A stretch of 64,000 bases of DNA from Notolepis coatsorum. Lineage: Eukaryota; Chordata; Actinopteri; Aulopiformes; Paralepididae. Location: contig OZ020589.1 of assembly GCA_963971535.1 (NCBI GenBank), positions 55,433,743 to 55,497,742 on the forward strand, written 5' to 3'. A program made the position numbers and the translations under genes. Below, piece by piece: positions 11,602-21,723 of the stretch (position 1 is its first letter; every line of letters starts with the position of its first letter). The notes beneath the pieces were generated by a model. It did no database searches and was not told the DNA's origin. It was given only the letters and a program-made list of their open reading frames with translations.

Positions 11602-12350
11602 AATTACCATCACGCACCTGATGTGTGTTCTAATCAGCGCCCCAGAGGCTTCATATACTCTGACCTTCTGTCATTCGATGCCGGGTCGTTTTGAGTACTA
11701 CTGTTCTGGAATACAACTGCTTTGCCTGCTTTTTTCCCGTTGCTGTTTCCTGGTCTTTATTCTCTCCAGGACCTTTCGGTGGAGAACTGTTTGGAGCTGC
11801 GCCTTGTTACCCGTTACGCGTTGCACTTGGGTGAGTGGAACCAAACCCCTCTGGAGAATTTGGATTGTGTGTTATTGAAGAAACACAGAAGATATCATTT
11901 TGTTTGCTCTGGATAATTTGGATTGTGTGTTGTTGAAGAAACACAGAAGATATCTTTTTGTTTGCTCTGGATAATTCTGAGTGTGTGTTATTGAAGAAGC
12001 ACTGAAGATATATTTTGTTTGCACTGGACTCAGCCGGATTGTGTGTTATAGAAGAAGCACTGAAGACATCTTTTGTTTGCACTGACTCTGCTAATTGTGT
12101 GTTGGGGAAAACACTGATACCTCTCTCTTTCTCCGTTTCCCACCTCGAGGAAGAGCTGGGAGTATCTGCAGAGCCGCTACAACATCATATGCCAAATTCC
12201 CACCAAAGTGGCCAGGAGGATTCTGCAGAGCGGCTGAGGACTCTGCCAGAGGCAGTCTCCCCGTTTGTTTGATTTTCTGTACCTTATCCTTCTTTTGACT
12301 TTGTAAATAAATACGCCCTAGCTTTTGGCTACAGTTACAGCATTGCAAAT
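11602..12350 (+). other. non-coding segment with minisatellite and AATAAA
   Basis: After the L2 tail comes non-coding sequence, then a 57-bp minisatellite, then a stretch ending TTGTAAATAAATACGCCCTA (about 12300-12320) with a polyadenylation signal. This could be part of an LTR of an unrelated retroelement, but no TG...CA ends or TSD could be fixed. Confidence 0.35.
11855..12110 (+). repeat. 57-bp minisatellite, about five units
   Basis: Units beginning GGATTGTGTGTTATTGAAGA occur at about 11862, 11919, 11977, 12036 and 12092. Each is followed by an AACACAGAAGATATC-like block and TTTGTTTGCTCTGG. Divergence increases towards the right end. Confidence 0.8.
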
Positions 12351-12608
12351 TGAGGTCCCTCCTACCGCCGTTCCAACGCCCTCTGCCGCCCGTTAATGGG
12401 CCTCGTCAAATGGTTTTATTAGGGTGGGTGCGGCTTCTGTTTTGTGCCGCCAGGTGGTGCAAAGTCAAGTTGGAATTATATCCATCCAGCGCACCGAAGA
12501 CCCGCCCCTACTCTGCCTCATGTTTACAAAATCAGCTGTTTAGCCATTAGCCATTAGCTGCTAAACTAGCGTTAGAGTCGAGGAAAAGCAATTGATGCTT
12601 TGGATCTA

Positions 12609-13026
12609 ATGAACGAGGGCATATTGGACTTTGTTAAAGAGCTGTACTCAAGTGGATTTCGTGGAGGGGCGTTTATAGGTAAGTGCAAAATAACTATAAC
12701 TCACCAAGAGCTAACGTTAGCTAGCCGCACACCGGTAGCTAACATGATAGCTAATACTAATGTTTCATACTGTATACACTTGATAACTCTGGTGATGTGC
12801 TGCTCTCACTCTCGCAACTGTGTGTATGTGGGATATGAGGACTGTGTGTAACTAGGAGGGATATGAGGACTGCGTAACTAGGAGTGATATGCATTAGCTA
12901 TTTATAGTCTGTGTCTATTTTCACGTCATTTTCTCTAATGGCTATTTTCTTTTTATGTTGCAGATACCTGTCAAACTGGAGACTATTTCCACTCCATCGC
13001 CATCAGCTACAGAGTGGGGTTTTGAG
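12609..13026 (+). CDS. possible two-exon small gene, unknown function
   Basis: An ATG at 12609 opens MNEGILDFVKELYSSGFRGG, ending at a strong donor (ATAG|GTAAGT at 12678/12679). A possible acceptor, TTGCAG, lies at 12958-12963. Spliced, the frame continues TCQTGDYFHSIAISYRVGF and stops at 13024-13026. The introduced intron is about 285 bp, and the splice keeps the frame. An ATTAAA signal follows near 13220. The product would be only about 43 aa and I do not recognise it. It may be the remnant of a longer gene or chance. GC-rich sequence upstream (12350-12540) shares a 27-bp block with 29168-29193 in inverse orientation. Confidence 0.3.
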
Positions 13027-13440
13027 CTACTACTTAAAGGCACTGGGTCCTATGTACAATATATAGTTTTACTGCTATGCCCCTATGCTATAATTGCTAT
13101 TACTAACTATATTATGCATTAATCACAACAAGTTATTTTCTTAAAGTGTCCTTTGTGTTTAAAGTGACCTATGGTGTGAGTGAGTGCACTGTGTGTTCAT
13201 GTGTTTTTAAGTTAGACCCACATTAAAGTCAAGATAACTACTATTTGGATGGTATCTGTGTCAATGATTCCATTCAACCAAAGTGAGTATCACTGTATTA
13301 TACTACAACTCTATACATACATCTGAGTAGTGATTAGCACTATTACTCAGTAGTACTAATTTATATATTTTACACAGAGTTTAATCACCTGTTCATTGTA
13401 TATCACTATTGCACTTTACTATTACATTTGCACTCTCAAA
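13027..13440. other. AT-rich non-coding DNA
   Basis: Possible 3' UTR of the small gene (ATTAAA near 13220), then AT-rich spacer. No repeat family was recognised. Confidence 0.4.
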
Positions 13441-13499
13441 ATTAGATTAGATTCAAATGTACAGCACACCATATACTGCTATAGTGGAATATACTATTC

Positions 13500-13690
13500 A
13501 TAAATCATATACCATAATGTATACCATCTTGTTGCGCGCTCCTGGCCACCGCAGTGTCATGATTAATTGAAAATGGGGGACCCTGATGTAAACAAGACGA
13601 AAGTCTTTCTCTGGTCTGCATCCCCTTAACAATTGTGTGTATTGAGCTGTACTGTATTGTACCCACTGTATTGAAACACAACATAGCAAG
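13500..13690 (+). repeat. LINE X 3'-UTR fragment, plus strand
   Basis: GAAAATGGGGGACCCTGATG through GTCTGCATCCCCTTAACAAT to GAGCTGTACTGTATTGTACC matches the 3' UTR of LINE X at 24770-24870 and 28590-28690. Only the tail is present. Confidence 0.7.
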
Positions 13691-13767
13691 ACGTAGCAGA
13701 CTTTTTTTTATTACATTGGATCTCACAGCTAGGCTACAGATGTAAACTCCTAGTTTTTATCTTTGGC

Positions 13768-13893
13768 AGCCTAGGGCATGTGCACAAGTTGGTTGTGAGG
13801 GGTCTTCAATAATTTTACTATATTTCCAGACAGTGGGACCCTGATGTAAACAAGACAAACGTCTTTCTCTGGTCTGCATCCCCTTTACATTTA
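13768..13893 (+). repeat. SINE fragment (LINE X-tailed family)
   Basis: CAAGTTGGTTGTGAGGGGTC through CCAGACAGTGGGACCCTGAT to GTCTGCATCCCC is the reverse complement of the middle of the SINE at 25605-26115. The tail is cut where LINE X coding sequence begins. Confidence 0.65.
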
Positions 13894-14063
13894 CAGGTTG
13901 AAAAAGCCCTCAGCTCGGAACTAGGCAAAATCTGCATATGGCTCGCCGACAACAAACTATCATTACACATGGGCAAAACAGAGTCCATTCTCTTCGGTTC
14001 AAATAACAAACTCAGCAAGACCGACGGCTTCTCGGTTACAGTGGGTGACAATATTATCACAAG
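13893..14063 (+). pseudogene. LINE X copy 1, RT fragment left of the BEL insertion
   Basis: The frame reads VEKALSSELGKICIWLADNK, then HMGKTESILFGSNNKLSKTD, ending at DNIIT. These are the end of the palm and the start of the thumb of a non-LTR reverse transcriptase. The same protein continues at 23157 after the BEL/Pao element, and the second copy at 27424-28213 confirms the join. The clade is probably CR1/Jockey-like but is not certain. Confidence 0.8.
14059..14063 (+). repeat. BEL/Pao target-site duplication, left copy (ACAAG)
   Basis: ACAAG precedes the 5' LTR, and the same five bases follow the 3' LTR at 23157-23161. The uninterrupted site in LINE X copy 2 (27553-27570) has ACAAG only once. 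Confidence 0.9.
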
Positions 14064-15481
14064 TGTTGTGAAGGGCCAGATTAAACCGAATATATATATT
14101 TATTTATATATATATATTTAATTGTATTTGTATATTCTCTAATATTCCCTGATATCCCTTGTATATTCCTTGTACAATATGCATTGAATATCCATTCTAG
14201 CCTACTGAACATCCCATAATAGTCTCCATTCTACTATTGGTCGAGACCTTGGTGCCAGGCTGCCATACCCCTCAGACCCAGTTCAAACGTACCGCTCCAC
14301 ATGTACGAACAAGTCCTAGTTCCGCGTAGGAATCTGGCTACCGCACCACTAATGGGACTATTTGTTCATAGTGCGTATATATACTGCGCTACTAAAGTAG
14401 GACTTCCTTTTCAGTCCAGTTTCTTACCCTCCAATAGAGTCACAGACGTAAACCCTCCCCGCGACGCCACGTGTGGGAGTAAGGCCAAGTTCGCCTACCA
14501 TCGGTATTGAGACATCGTGTATATTAATATTTGAATAGTCATATTTGGCACTATATCGTCGAGTTGGACGTAGTCTATTAAGCTAATAATAGTCTGTTAA
14601 TATATAGTGCTTCGTGCGGTGAGAATACTACCGTAGTCAGTACCCCATCGTTTCGGGCAGAGAACTGGCTGCTTACCCAGGGTGGTTGACCCCATGTGAA
14701 GCTGCACCCGAGGAGCCCCAGAGCCGACGAGCGAGTGGACCTGTATACCGGATTATTCTACCGACGACAGCCCGCCTTCCCAGGCACGGATTATGCTTTG
14801 TATACTTTGATTATTCCATGGATAAAGACCCCCGACACTGCCGTGTGTTGGAACCCCCCCCCCTGGAGAGGACGCAAGGTGAGGAGACGCTCTGCAAGAC
14901 GAGGTCGCTTCACGTCTCTCCCCCGTGGACCGGAGAGAGCCGGCCCACAAAGAGTCCACCTGCTTTCATCTGTGGTCCAAGGATCGCCGGCGCATTGAAC
15001 GGCACTACAGTGGGTTCACCTGGGATACCCTTGGCCGGACGAGGCAGCCGGATTCTACCCCCCCCCCCCTCCTACTCCTGACCGGATTAACCCCCTCTAG
15101 TGTATCTAGTATATAATCATTAAAGTATCATTGCTGTTATTCCTTAACTATTCCAGGTCGTATATTTACCACCTGCGCCTTCAGAGATTGGACATTCTCT
15201 ATTGATATACCGACGAATACTCTTTGCCATAAAAGTGCATACTATTTCAATTCATAAATGTAATTAAGTGATTAAGTGCTTGTTCTACACACCATCGCTG
15301 TGTAGAAATAAAGACCTGTTTCGACTTCGTACATTTGTGTTGGATCCGTTTCATCTACGTGAGAGTGTTTATGATAATATATTTATGCCGTGTACTGGGT
15401 GGCCGAATATTAAGTACAAAGGTAGTGGTAGTAAGTATCATATCTAGTAATACAGTCAGGGAATTGTACCCCTCAGTTAAA
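14064..15481 (+). repeat. 5' LTR of the BEL/Pao element
   Basis: A 1418-bp LTR starting TGTTGTGAAGGGCC and ending CCCCTCAGTTAAA. The last dinucleotide is AA where the 3' LTR has CA. It includes AT-rich U3-like sequence near the start and a C-tract at about 15058-15069. Short ORFs inside it are also present in the other LTR and are not credible genes. Confidence 0.9.
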
Positions 15482-15483
15482 AT

Positions 15484-15500
15484 TGGTCCTTCGAGCCGGA
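15484..15500 (+). other. primer-binding site, tRNA-Tyr type
   Basis: TGGTCCTTCGAGCCGGA starts two bases after the 5' LTR. It is the reverse complement of the 3' end of eukaryotic tRNA-Tyr including CCA (TCCGGCTCGAAGGACCA). This primes minus-strand DNA synthesis. Confidence 0.85.
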
Positions 15501-15549
15501 GGGTAATTAGTGTAATATTAATATAGTGTTATTAATATTGAAATGGCCT

Positions 15550-18500
15550 ATGATGAACACTCCACGAAACGATCCTCCTAACCAACGCCCGCAGCGCGAA
15601 CGACGGCTCCCTCAGTACTTAGAGGCTTACGCTGTCAGTCAACAACCTAGTCTTCTACTAACAGTAAACGCGGTAAAACTAGAAAGTAAAAGTATGTCTA
15701 ACCCCAACGCCCAGACTACCCCGACCATAGAGGCCCCTACGGGCTCTAATGTAACTGACCAAGTTCACGGTGGGGACCAGTGGGAACCAGACATGACTTC
15801 ACACCCCGCCAGTACTGAAGAAGTAGTCCCCGATGAGTCCCGGGAGGAATACAACGCTACCGAGAGAGAACTCGGCACGGAAGAAGACGGGGAGAGCACC
15901 GTGGAGATAGAACTCCAAGGCTCCGCAAGGAGTACCCCGAGGGAAGGCTCCCCTATACAACCGCCTTCTCCCAGCGAGGCAGAGAGGACCCTACAGCAGG
16001 CCTTCCTCATCAGCCTGAACGCCGCTGCTGAACGCGACCGACTGCAGATCCAGCAGCGAAGCGAACACGAGCAGATACGTCTAGAAATAAGACGCATTCA
16101 GATGGAAGAGAATGTGGCCCGAGAACGAGCCGGTGCTCAACGGGATGCAGCGCGCGACAGACAGCAGTCGCAACTAATAGAACAGCTGATCAGACGGACA
16201 ACACCCTCTCCCTCCGCCAGAGGCTCCAGGAACTCGTCTAGACACACCTCCAGGGCGGCATCCCCTAGCCGAGTAAACAACCCTGAACTTGACCAACAGA
16301 CGAGGTCTATACCCCCCACAGACCACCTCCCCCCACCGGTCCAAGCGAGACCTAGCAACCGGGAAGGAGCAGCATATCCTGTGGAGAGGCTAAACCAGAG
16401 ACTACAAGCACTGGATGACCTAACTGAAGACGAAGAGGAAGAGGAGGAGAACCACGCCCGAAGACAGCACAGTACTCTACCGGACCAGGAGGCCCGGTAC
16501 AGCCCAGGCTATACTCCCGCGGAGCTGCGCTACAGACCCCCGACTCTATACCCGGGTGAGCACGACGCACGACCCGCACCGAGGAACAGCACCTGGACAA
16601 GCGGGCCATGGTACACTGCCGGTACCAGCCCATACCAAGGAGCGGGAGGAGACTCGCCTAGGAGGCCTCTCCCCCAACGCTCGCCGATGTATCCACAGTC
16701 AGCGTCATACATTGGCACGCCTATGGTACCCGACTTCACCCAAGAGAACCGGGCCCAGTATACAGAACTCCGCATGTGTCTGGAGACCATGTTGGTGGAT
16801 GTATTGGATGAACGCCACAAATACGCCATCCTACTGAAGCACTTAAAGGTACCCCGCGCACATAATATAGCGCTCGCCTACGCGACTTCCACCACCCCAT
16901 ACACAGCAGCGCTGGTAGCATTGGACCAGAGGTATGGGCGCATATGGGATTACGTGATCCAGGAGATCCGACACATCGACCGCTTACCCCCAGCAATAGA
17001 CAATCGAGCACTGGACGACCTGTCCATCAGAGTGCAGTCCCTGGTAGGGATGTTGGGAGCGCAAAGAGAGAAGGGGAGGCATGAACTTTACGCCAACTCA
17101 AATGTGGAAAGGATCCTGGAGAAGCTGCCGCCCGCTCGTCAGGAGCGCTTTAGGCGGCAGAGGGACCACAGAGACCCGAATGGCCCCGAACCGAACCTCC
17201 TCGATCTAGCAGACTTCCTGGCGAGAGAAGTCAGCAGCCTACGGCTAGATACATTCGGACGGAGCACCCCTGGCTCCAGAGAAGGAACCAGACGACTAAA
17301 TGATGGAAGAAGATCGGTGACTGTGATGCACCAATCGGAGTCAGTACCGAGCAGCAGGAGCCACAGTACCCCCTCCAGAACGGAGAAGTGGAAGATAGTG
17401 TGCCCCTACTGTGAGAAAGAACACTGGTTAGCGCAATGTGACTCCTTCCCCAAGCTGAACGCGGAGGAAGCAGGTCAATGGATAAAGTCCAACAAGCGCT
17501 GTTTTCGCTGTGCGCGCTCACACATGGCAGCCGAATGCCGCTTAAAGAAAAGGTGCACCAAGTGCGATGGAGCCCATCTGGACATACTTCACGACAGTAA
17601 CAGACGGCGCCCTTCACCTGCACCATCCAGCCGCAAAGCGAGCGTCATGTACATCGATCCCGCCAGCAGCAGTGGAGCCCGAGTACTCCTAAAAGTAGTG
17701 CGTGTGACACTAAGCTACCAGAATAAAGTCCTGGACACTTACGCCGTCCTCGATGACGGGTCAGAGAAGACCCTGCTGCTCGCCTCCGCTGCGGCCCAGC
17801 TAGGGCTGCGGGGAAGCGAAACCCAAATGACAATTCGGACAATAAGACGAGATTTGAAGACGATAAAGGGCGAGAATGTCTCATTCTCTATCACAGCAAG
17901 CGGCCAGCCTGAGCGACGGTACCAGATTGCAGACGCTTTCACCAGCCAAGAAATAGGACTGTCGCGGTACACATACCCCGTCGCCAAGCTGATGGAGAAA
18001 TATGCACATCTGCGCAAGTTACCGATCCCGCTCATAGACAATGCTATGCCGACCCTGTTGATAGGCTCCGACCATGCAGACCTCATTGTCCCGATAGACC
18101 GGGTTCATACCGGACCCCGAGGCTGTCCTGCAGCAGTCGAGACCCGTTTGGGATGGACTCTCCAAGGCCCGCTCGCCAAATCTCTCAACCGAAGTACAGC
18201 CACTAGATGTCTCCACTCCCGAGTCACAGAGGGAGAAACCGCACTCCTGCAACACGTAGAGCGGCTATGGACCTTGGAACAAATGCCCTTTAAGAACGGA
18301 AAGAAAGACATTCGCTCTAAAGATGACATTTACGCCATTCACCTCCTCGAGACAGGGACCAAGAGAGTCCCGGTCAACGGCGTGTTGAGATACGCCACGC
18401 CACTCCTGCGGCGAGAAGGAATGCCTACTTTCCACGCCAAGACAGACGCCACAGAACGGTACCTGCTGAACACGGAGCGGCGCTTAGCCAAGAACCCCGC

Positions 18501-21500
18501 CCAAGAGAGTGTATACCGCGCTGAGATTGAGAAGCTCATCACAGCGGGACACGTCACAAAGATGGACATTAAAGAGGCTGACCAGACCACTGAATCGTGG
18601 TACGTGCCCCACCACAAAGTCCATCACAACGGTAAAGACCGCATAGTATTTAACTGCAGCTACCAGATCGGATCCCAAAATCTAAATAAAGAGTTACTGC
18701 CCGGTCCCACACTCGGCCCCTCCCTACTCGGCGTTCTACTCCGCTTCCGCCAGGAAAAGGTGGCCATCAGCGGGGACATTAAAGGAATGTTCCTGCAGGT
18801 GAGATTAGTAGAGGCGGACAAGCCCCTGTTACGGTTCCTATGGAGAGAGAAGCCAGGAGATGAGCACCCAGCCATCTACCAATGGGAAGTCCTCCCCTTC
18901 GGAACGACGTGCAGCCCCTGCTGTGCGACATTTGCACTACAGAAACATGTAGCAGAGGACCCAGCAGCGGACGAAGAGATCCGACACAGCGTAAAGAACA
19001 GCTTCTACGTAGACAACTGTCTACAAAGCCTTTCAACCCAGGAAGAAGCCGAGGCTCTCCTGATTAAACTCCGCGCCTCATTGATCAAAGGCGGCTTTGA
19101 TCTCAGGCAGTGGGCCAGCAGCGATCCGCAAGTACTGCGCAGCCTCTCCTCCGAGGACAAGGCAGCCAGCAGCGAGACCTGGATGGCTACAATCCCGGGA
19201 GAAGCCCAGGAGATGACCCTGGGATTGGTGTGGCGATTCAAAACAGATTCGCTTCACTACAGACACAAGCCCCTGACTACGGAGCAGGGAAGGCCGGCGG
19301 CGGCGCCGACCACCAGACGGAGTGTGTACACAACACTCGCCCGACAATATGACCCGCTAGGATGTATTCTACCGTACACCACCAGGGCAAAAATGATTGT
19401 ACGAGCATTGTGGGACAAGGACCAGGGCTGGGACGACCCCATTCCCGCACACCTTGCATCCACCTGGAGAGAGTGGGAGATGGAGCTCCACTCACTCCCA
19501 GGCGTTAATATGCGCCGAAGCTACTTCCCACCCACGGTGAGGCCAGAGACATGTAAAATGGACTTACACGTCTTCAGTGACGCCTCAGAGGTCGCATACG
19601 GATCAGTAGCCTACTTGCGGGCCCAAGACCAGGGGGGAGAGATCTACACAGCATTTGTCCTCGCCCGCTCGAGAATAGCCCCACGCAAGCAACAATCTAT
19701 CCCACGTCTAGAGCTCTGCGCAGCCCTAGCCGGAGCGCACCTAGCCACGCTCATCCAACGTGAGCTCACCATACCGGTGTCTAGAACAATCCTGTGGTCA
19801 GATTCCACGACGGTACTCGCCTGGATCAAATCGGACTCATGCAAGTACAAAGTCTTCGTGGGAGTCAGAGTCACCGAGATTCAAGACTTAACCGAAGAGT
19901 TAACCGGAGAAACAGAGTGGCGCTACGTTGATACAAAACAGAACCCAGCTGACGTCATCACCCGGGGGATGCCCCTGGATGACCTCACCCGTCGCAATGT
20001 CTACAGTGACGGCCCCGCATTCCTAAGACTCCCGGAAGGACAGTGGCCCACGCCTATCCCGAGGGAAGCAAGTCCAGAGGAGGTGGAAAATAAGAAGTCT
20101 GTGTTCTGTGGATTGAGCACCGTAGCCTCCACCGACCCTAACATAGACGATTGCACGTCCATAGAGAGTGCACAACAAAGAACATTCCTGCGGTACCACC
20201 CGGAGTGCAAGTCCCCCGCTGATATGTCAGCAGCTAACTACGAGGAAGCAGAATTGCTTCTACTGCAGCGAGCCCAGAGAGACTCGTTCCCCGATGAATT
20301 GGCCTGTCTACAGGGAGGAAAGCCCGTCCCATCCGACAGCAGATTAATTCACCTGGCCCCCGAGAGCGACGCTCATACCCTCATCAGAGTGGGTGGTCGC
20401 CTACGCAGAGCCCCCAATCTACCGGATGACATTAAATACCCGATCGTATTGAACAGCCGACACAAGGTCACAGAGCTGATTATAAAGAAATACGATGAGG
20501 ATGTACATCACGCAGGAGCAGAAAGAGTCTTCGCGGAAATCAGACGTCGTTACTGGATCCTACAAGGAAGAGAGGCAATACGACGCTTCCAGCGAACATG
20601 TCTAGACTGCCGCAAGTGGCGCGCGCAGCCCAGCATACCAAGGATGGCTGACCTTCCTCCATGTCGCCTCCGAATCGGTGACAAGCCATTCCACTCAACG
20701 GGTATGGACTGCTTTGGCCCGCTGCACATAAAGAAAGGAAGAGGAACCGAGAAGCGGTGGGGTATTGTATTCAAATGCATGACCACCAGAGCGATACACA
20801 TCGAGCTTCTCCCGACCATGAGCACAGACTCATTCCTTATGGCCTTCCGAAGATTCACATCACGGAAAGGAAGACCGTCTACCCTATTGTCCGATCATGG
20901 GACAAACTTCAAAGGCGGCGAAAGAGAGCTGAGAGAGAGCTTCCAAGCTATGGGCCCAGAACTTAAGACCCACCTCGCTCCAGCACAGGTTGATTTCCAA
21001 TTCAACCCCCCAAACGCACCCCACTTCGGTGGCACTTGGGAACGAGAAGTGCGCTCCATAAAGACAGCCCTGTACGCAGTACTTGGGGCCCAGACTGTGG
21101 CGGAAGAAGTCCTAATGACAGTCCTCACAGAGATTGAGGGAGTACTTAACTCGAAGCCCCTCGGATATGTCTCCAGTGATGTGGCGGATATCGACCCAGT
21201 TACCACCAACACACTCCTGATGGAGCGGCTAGATCCTGCATTACCCCAGACAATGTACCGGCCTGAAGAAGCGAACGGCCGACGAATGTGGAGGTACAGC
21301 CAAGTATTAGCCGACAAGTTTTGGAACAGTTTCCTACTGCCCTACCTACCGTCTCTACAGACCCACCAGAAGTGGGTAAAGGAGAGAGACAATTTGACAG
21401 AAGGAACAGTCGTCATGATTATTGATCAATCACTGCCCAGAGCTATGTGGCCGGCCGGCCGCGTAAGCAAAGTGATCACCGGTGCCGACGGCAAGGTCCG

Positions 21501-21615
21501 AGCAGCTGAAGTGCTCGTCCAGGGTCGCACTTACACCCGTCCCGTGGCAAGGCTCATAGAACTGCCTCGACTCCCAGACACAATCGATGATGACCATGAC
21601 CCTACAACCCTATGA
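15550..21615 (+). CDS. BEL/Pao gag-pol polyprotein, intact
   Basis: A single frame of 2021 codons from the first ATG (15550); the frame is open slightly further upstream. Order: a low-complexity acidic/charged N-terminus, a gag region (about 380-590) and two zinc knuckles, CPYCEKEHWLAQC (about 618) and CFRCARSHMAAEC (about 651). Then comes an aspartic protease around LDDGSEKTLLL (Asp 735/736) and an RT with FYVDNCLQS (YVDN at about 1153) instead of YVDD. RNase H has HVFSDASEVAYGS (Asp about 1344). The integrase has HHAGAERVF (about 1653), CLDCRKW (about 1684), GMDCFGPL (Asp about 1720), LSDHGTNFKGG (Asp about 1782) and PHFGGTWERE (Glu about 1831). A C-terminal DUF5641-like domain follows. YVDN is normal for BEL/Pao. 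It makes the particle and the enzymes for copying and inserting the element. No break was seen. Confidence 0.95.
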   Translation: MMNTPRNDPPNQRPQRERRLPQYLEAYAVSQQPSLLLTVNAVKLESKSMSNPNAQTTPTIEAPTGSNVTDQVHGGDQWEPDMTSHPASTEEVVPDESREEYNATERELGTEEDGESTVEIELQGSARSTPREGSPIQPPSPSEAERTLQQAFLISLNAAAERDRLQIQQRSEHEQIRLEIRRIQMEENVARERAGAQRDAARDRQQSQLIEQLIRRTTPSPSARGSRNSSRHTSRAASPSRVNNPELDQQTRSIPPTDHLPPPVQARPSNREGAAYPVERLNQRLQALDDLTEDEEEEEENHARRQHSTLPDQEARYSPGYTPAELRYRPPTLYPGEHDARPAPRNSTWTSGPWYTAGTSPYQGAGGDSPRRPLPQRSPMYPQSASYIGTPMVPDFTQENRAQYTELRMCLETMLVDVLDERHKYAILLKHLKVPRAHNIALAYATSTTPYTAALVALDQRYGRIWDYVIQEIRHIDRLPPAIDNRALDDLSIRVQSLVGMLGAQREKGRHELYANSNVERILEKLPPARQERFRRQRDHRDPNGPEPNLLDLADFLAREVSSLRLDTFGRSTPGSREGTRRLNDGRRSVTVMHQSESVPSSRSHSTPSRTEKWKIVCPYCEKEHWLAQCDSFPKLNAEEAGQWIKSNKRCFRCARSHMAAECRLKKRCTKCDGAHLDILHDSNRRRPSPAPSSRKASVMYIDPASSSGARVLLKVVRVTLSYQNKVLDTYAVLDDGSEKTLLLASAAAQLGLRGSETQMTIRTIRRDLKTIKGENVSFSITASGQPERRYQIADAFTSQEIGLSRYTYPVAKLMEKYAHLRKLPIPLIDNAMPTLLIGSDHADLIVPIDRVHTGPRGCPAAVETRLGWTLQGPLAKSLNRSTATRCLHSRVTEGETALLQHVERLWTLEQMPFKNGKKDIRSKDDIYAIHLLETGTKRVPVNGVLRYATPLLRREGMPTFHAKTDATERYLLNTERRLAKNPAQESVYRAEIEKLITAGHVTKMDIKEADQTTESWYVPHHKVHHNGKDRIVFNCSYQIGSQNLNKELLPGPTLGPSLLGVLLRFRQEKVAISGDIKGMFLQVRLVEADKPLLRFLWREKPGDEHPAIYQWEVLPFGTTCSPCCATFALQKHVAEDPAADEEIRHSVKNSFYVDNCLQSLSTQEEAEALLIKLRASLIKGGFDLRQWASSDPQVLRSLSSEDKAASSETWMATIPGEAQEMTLGLVWRFKTDSLHYRHKPLTTEQGRPAAAPTTRRSVYTTLARQYDPLGCILPYTTRAKMIVRALWDKDQGWDDPIPAHLASTWREWEMELHSLPGVNMRRSYFPPTVRPETCKMDLHVFSDASEVAYGSVAYLRAQDQGGEIYTAFVLARSRIAPRKQQSIPRLELCAALAGAHLATLIQRELTIPVSRTILWSDSTTVLAWIKSDSCKYKVFVGVRVTEIQDLTEELTGETEWRYVDTKQNPADVITRGMPLDDLTRRNVYSDGPAFLRLPEGQWPTPIPREASPEEVENKKSVFCGLSTVASTDPNIDDCTSIESAQQRTFLRYHPECKSPADMSAANYEEAELLLLQRAQRDSFPDELACLQGGKPVPSDSRLIHLAPESDAHTLIRVGGRLRRAPNLPDDIKYPIVLNSRHKVTELIIKKYDEDVHHAGAERVFAEIRRRYWILQGREAIRRFQRTCLDCRKWRAQPSIPRMADLPPCRLRIGDKPFHSTGMDCFGPLHIKKGRGTEKRWGIVFKCMTTRAIHIELLPTMSTDSFLMAFRRFTSRKGRPSTLLSDHGTNFKGGERELRESFQAMGPELKTHLAPAQVDFQFNPPNAPHFGGTWEREVRSIKTALYAVLGAQTVAEEVLMTVLTEIEGVLNSKPLGYVSSDVADIDPVTTNTLLMERLDPALPQTMYRPEEANGRRMWRYSQVLADKFWNSFLLPYLPSLQTHQKWVKERDNLTEGTVVMIIDQSLPRAMWPAGRVSKVITGADGKVRAAEVLVQGRTYTRPVARLIELPRLPDTIDDDHDPTTL

Positions 21616-21710
21616 CTTTGTGAAGTTGACTGACCCTACAGCAAACCCTTATGTGTAAATAGACAACGCGATTAATCTGTCTCTGTTTAACTGATTAGGT
21701 CTGGGACCTA

Positions 21711-21723
21711 TTCAGGGGGTGGC
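21711..21723 (+). other. polypurine tract of the BEL/Pao element
   Basis: TTCAGGGGGTGGC lies immediately before the 3' LTR, where plus-strand priming is expected. Confidence 0.7.

Noticed and set aside
14301-15116. ORFs of 63-131 codons inside the BEL LTR
   Set aside because: Present in both LTRs, overlapping in several frames, and cut by the C-tract; typical chance frames.
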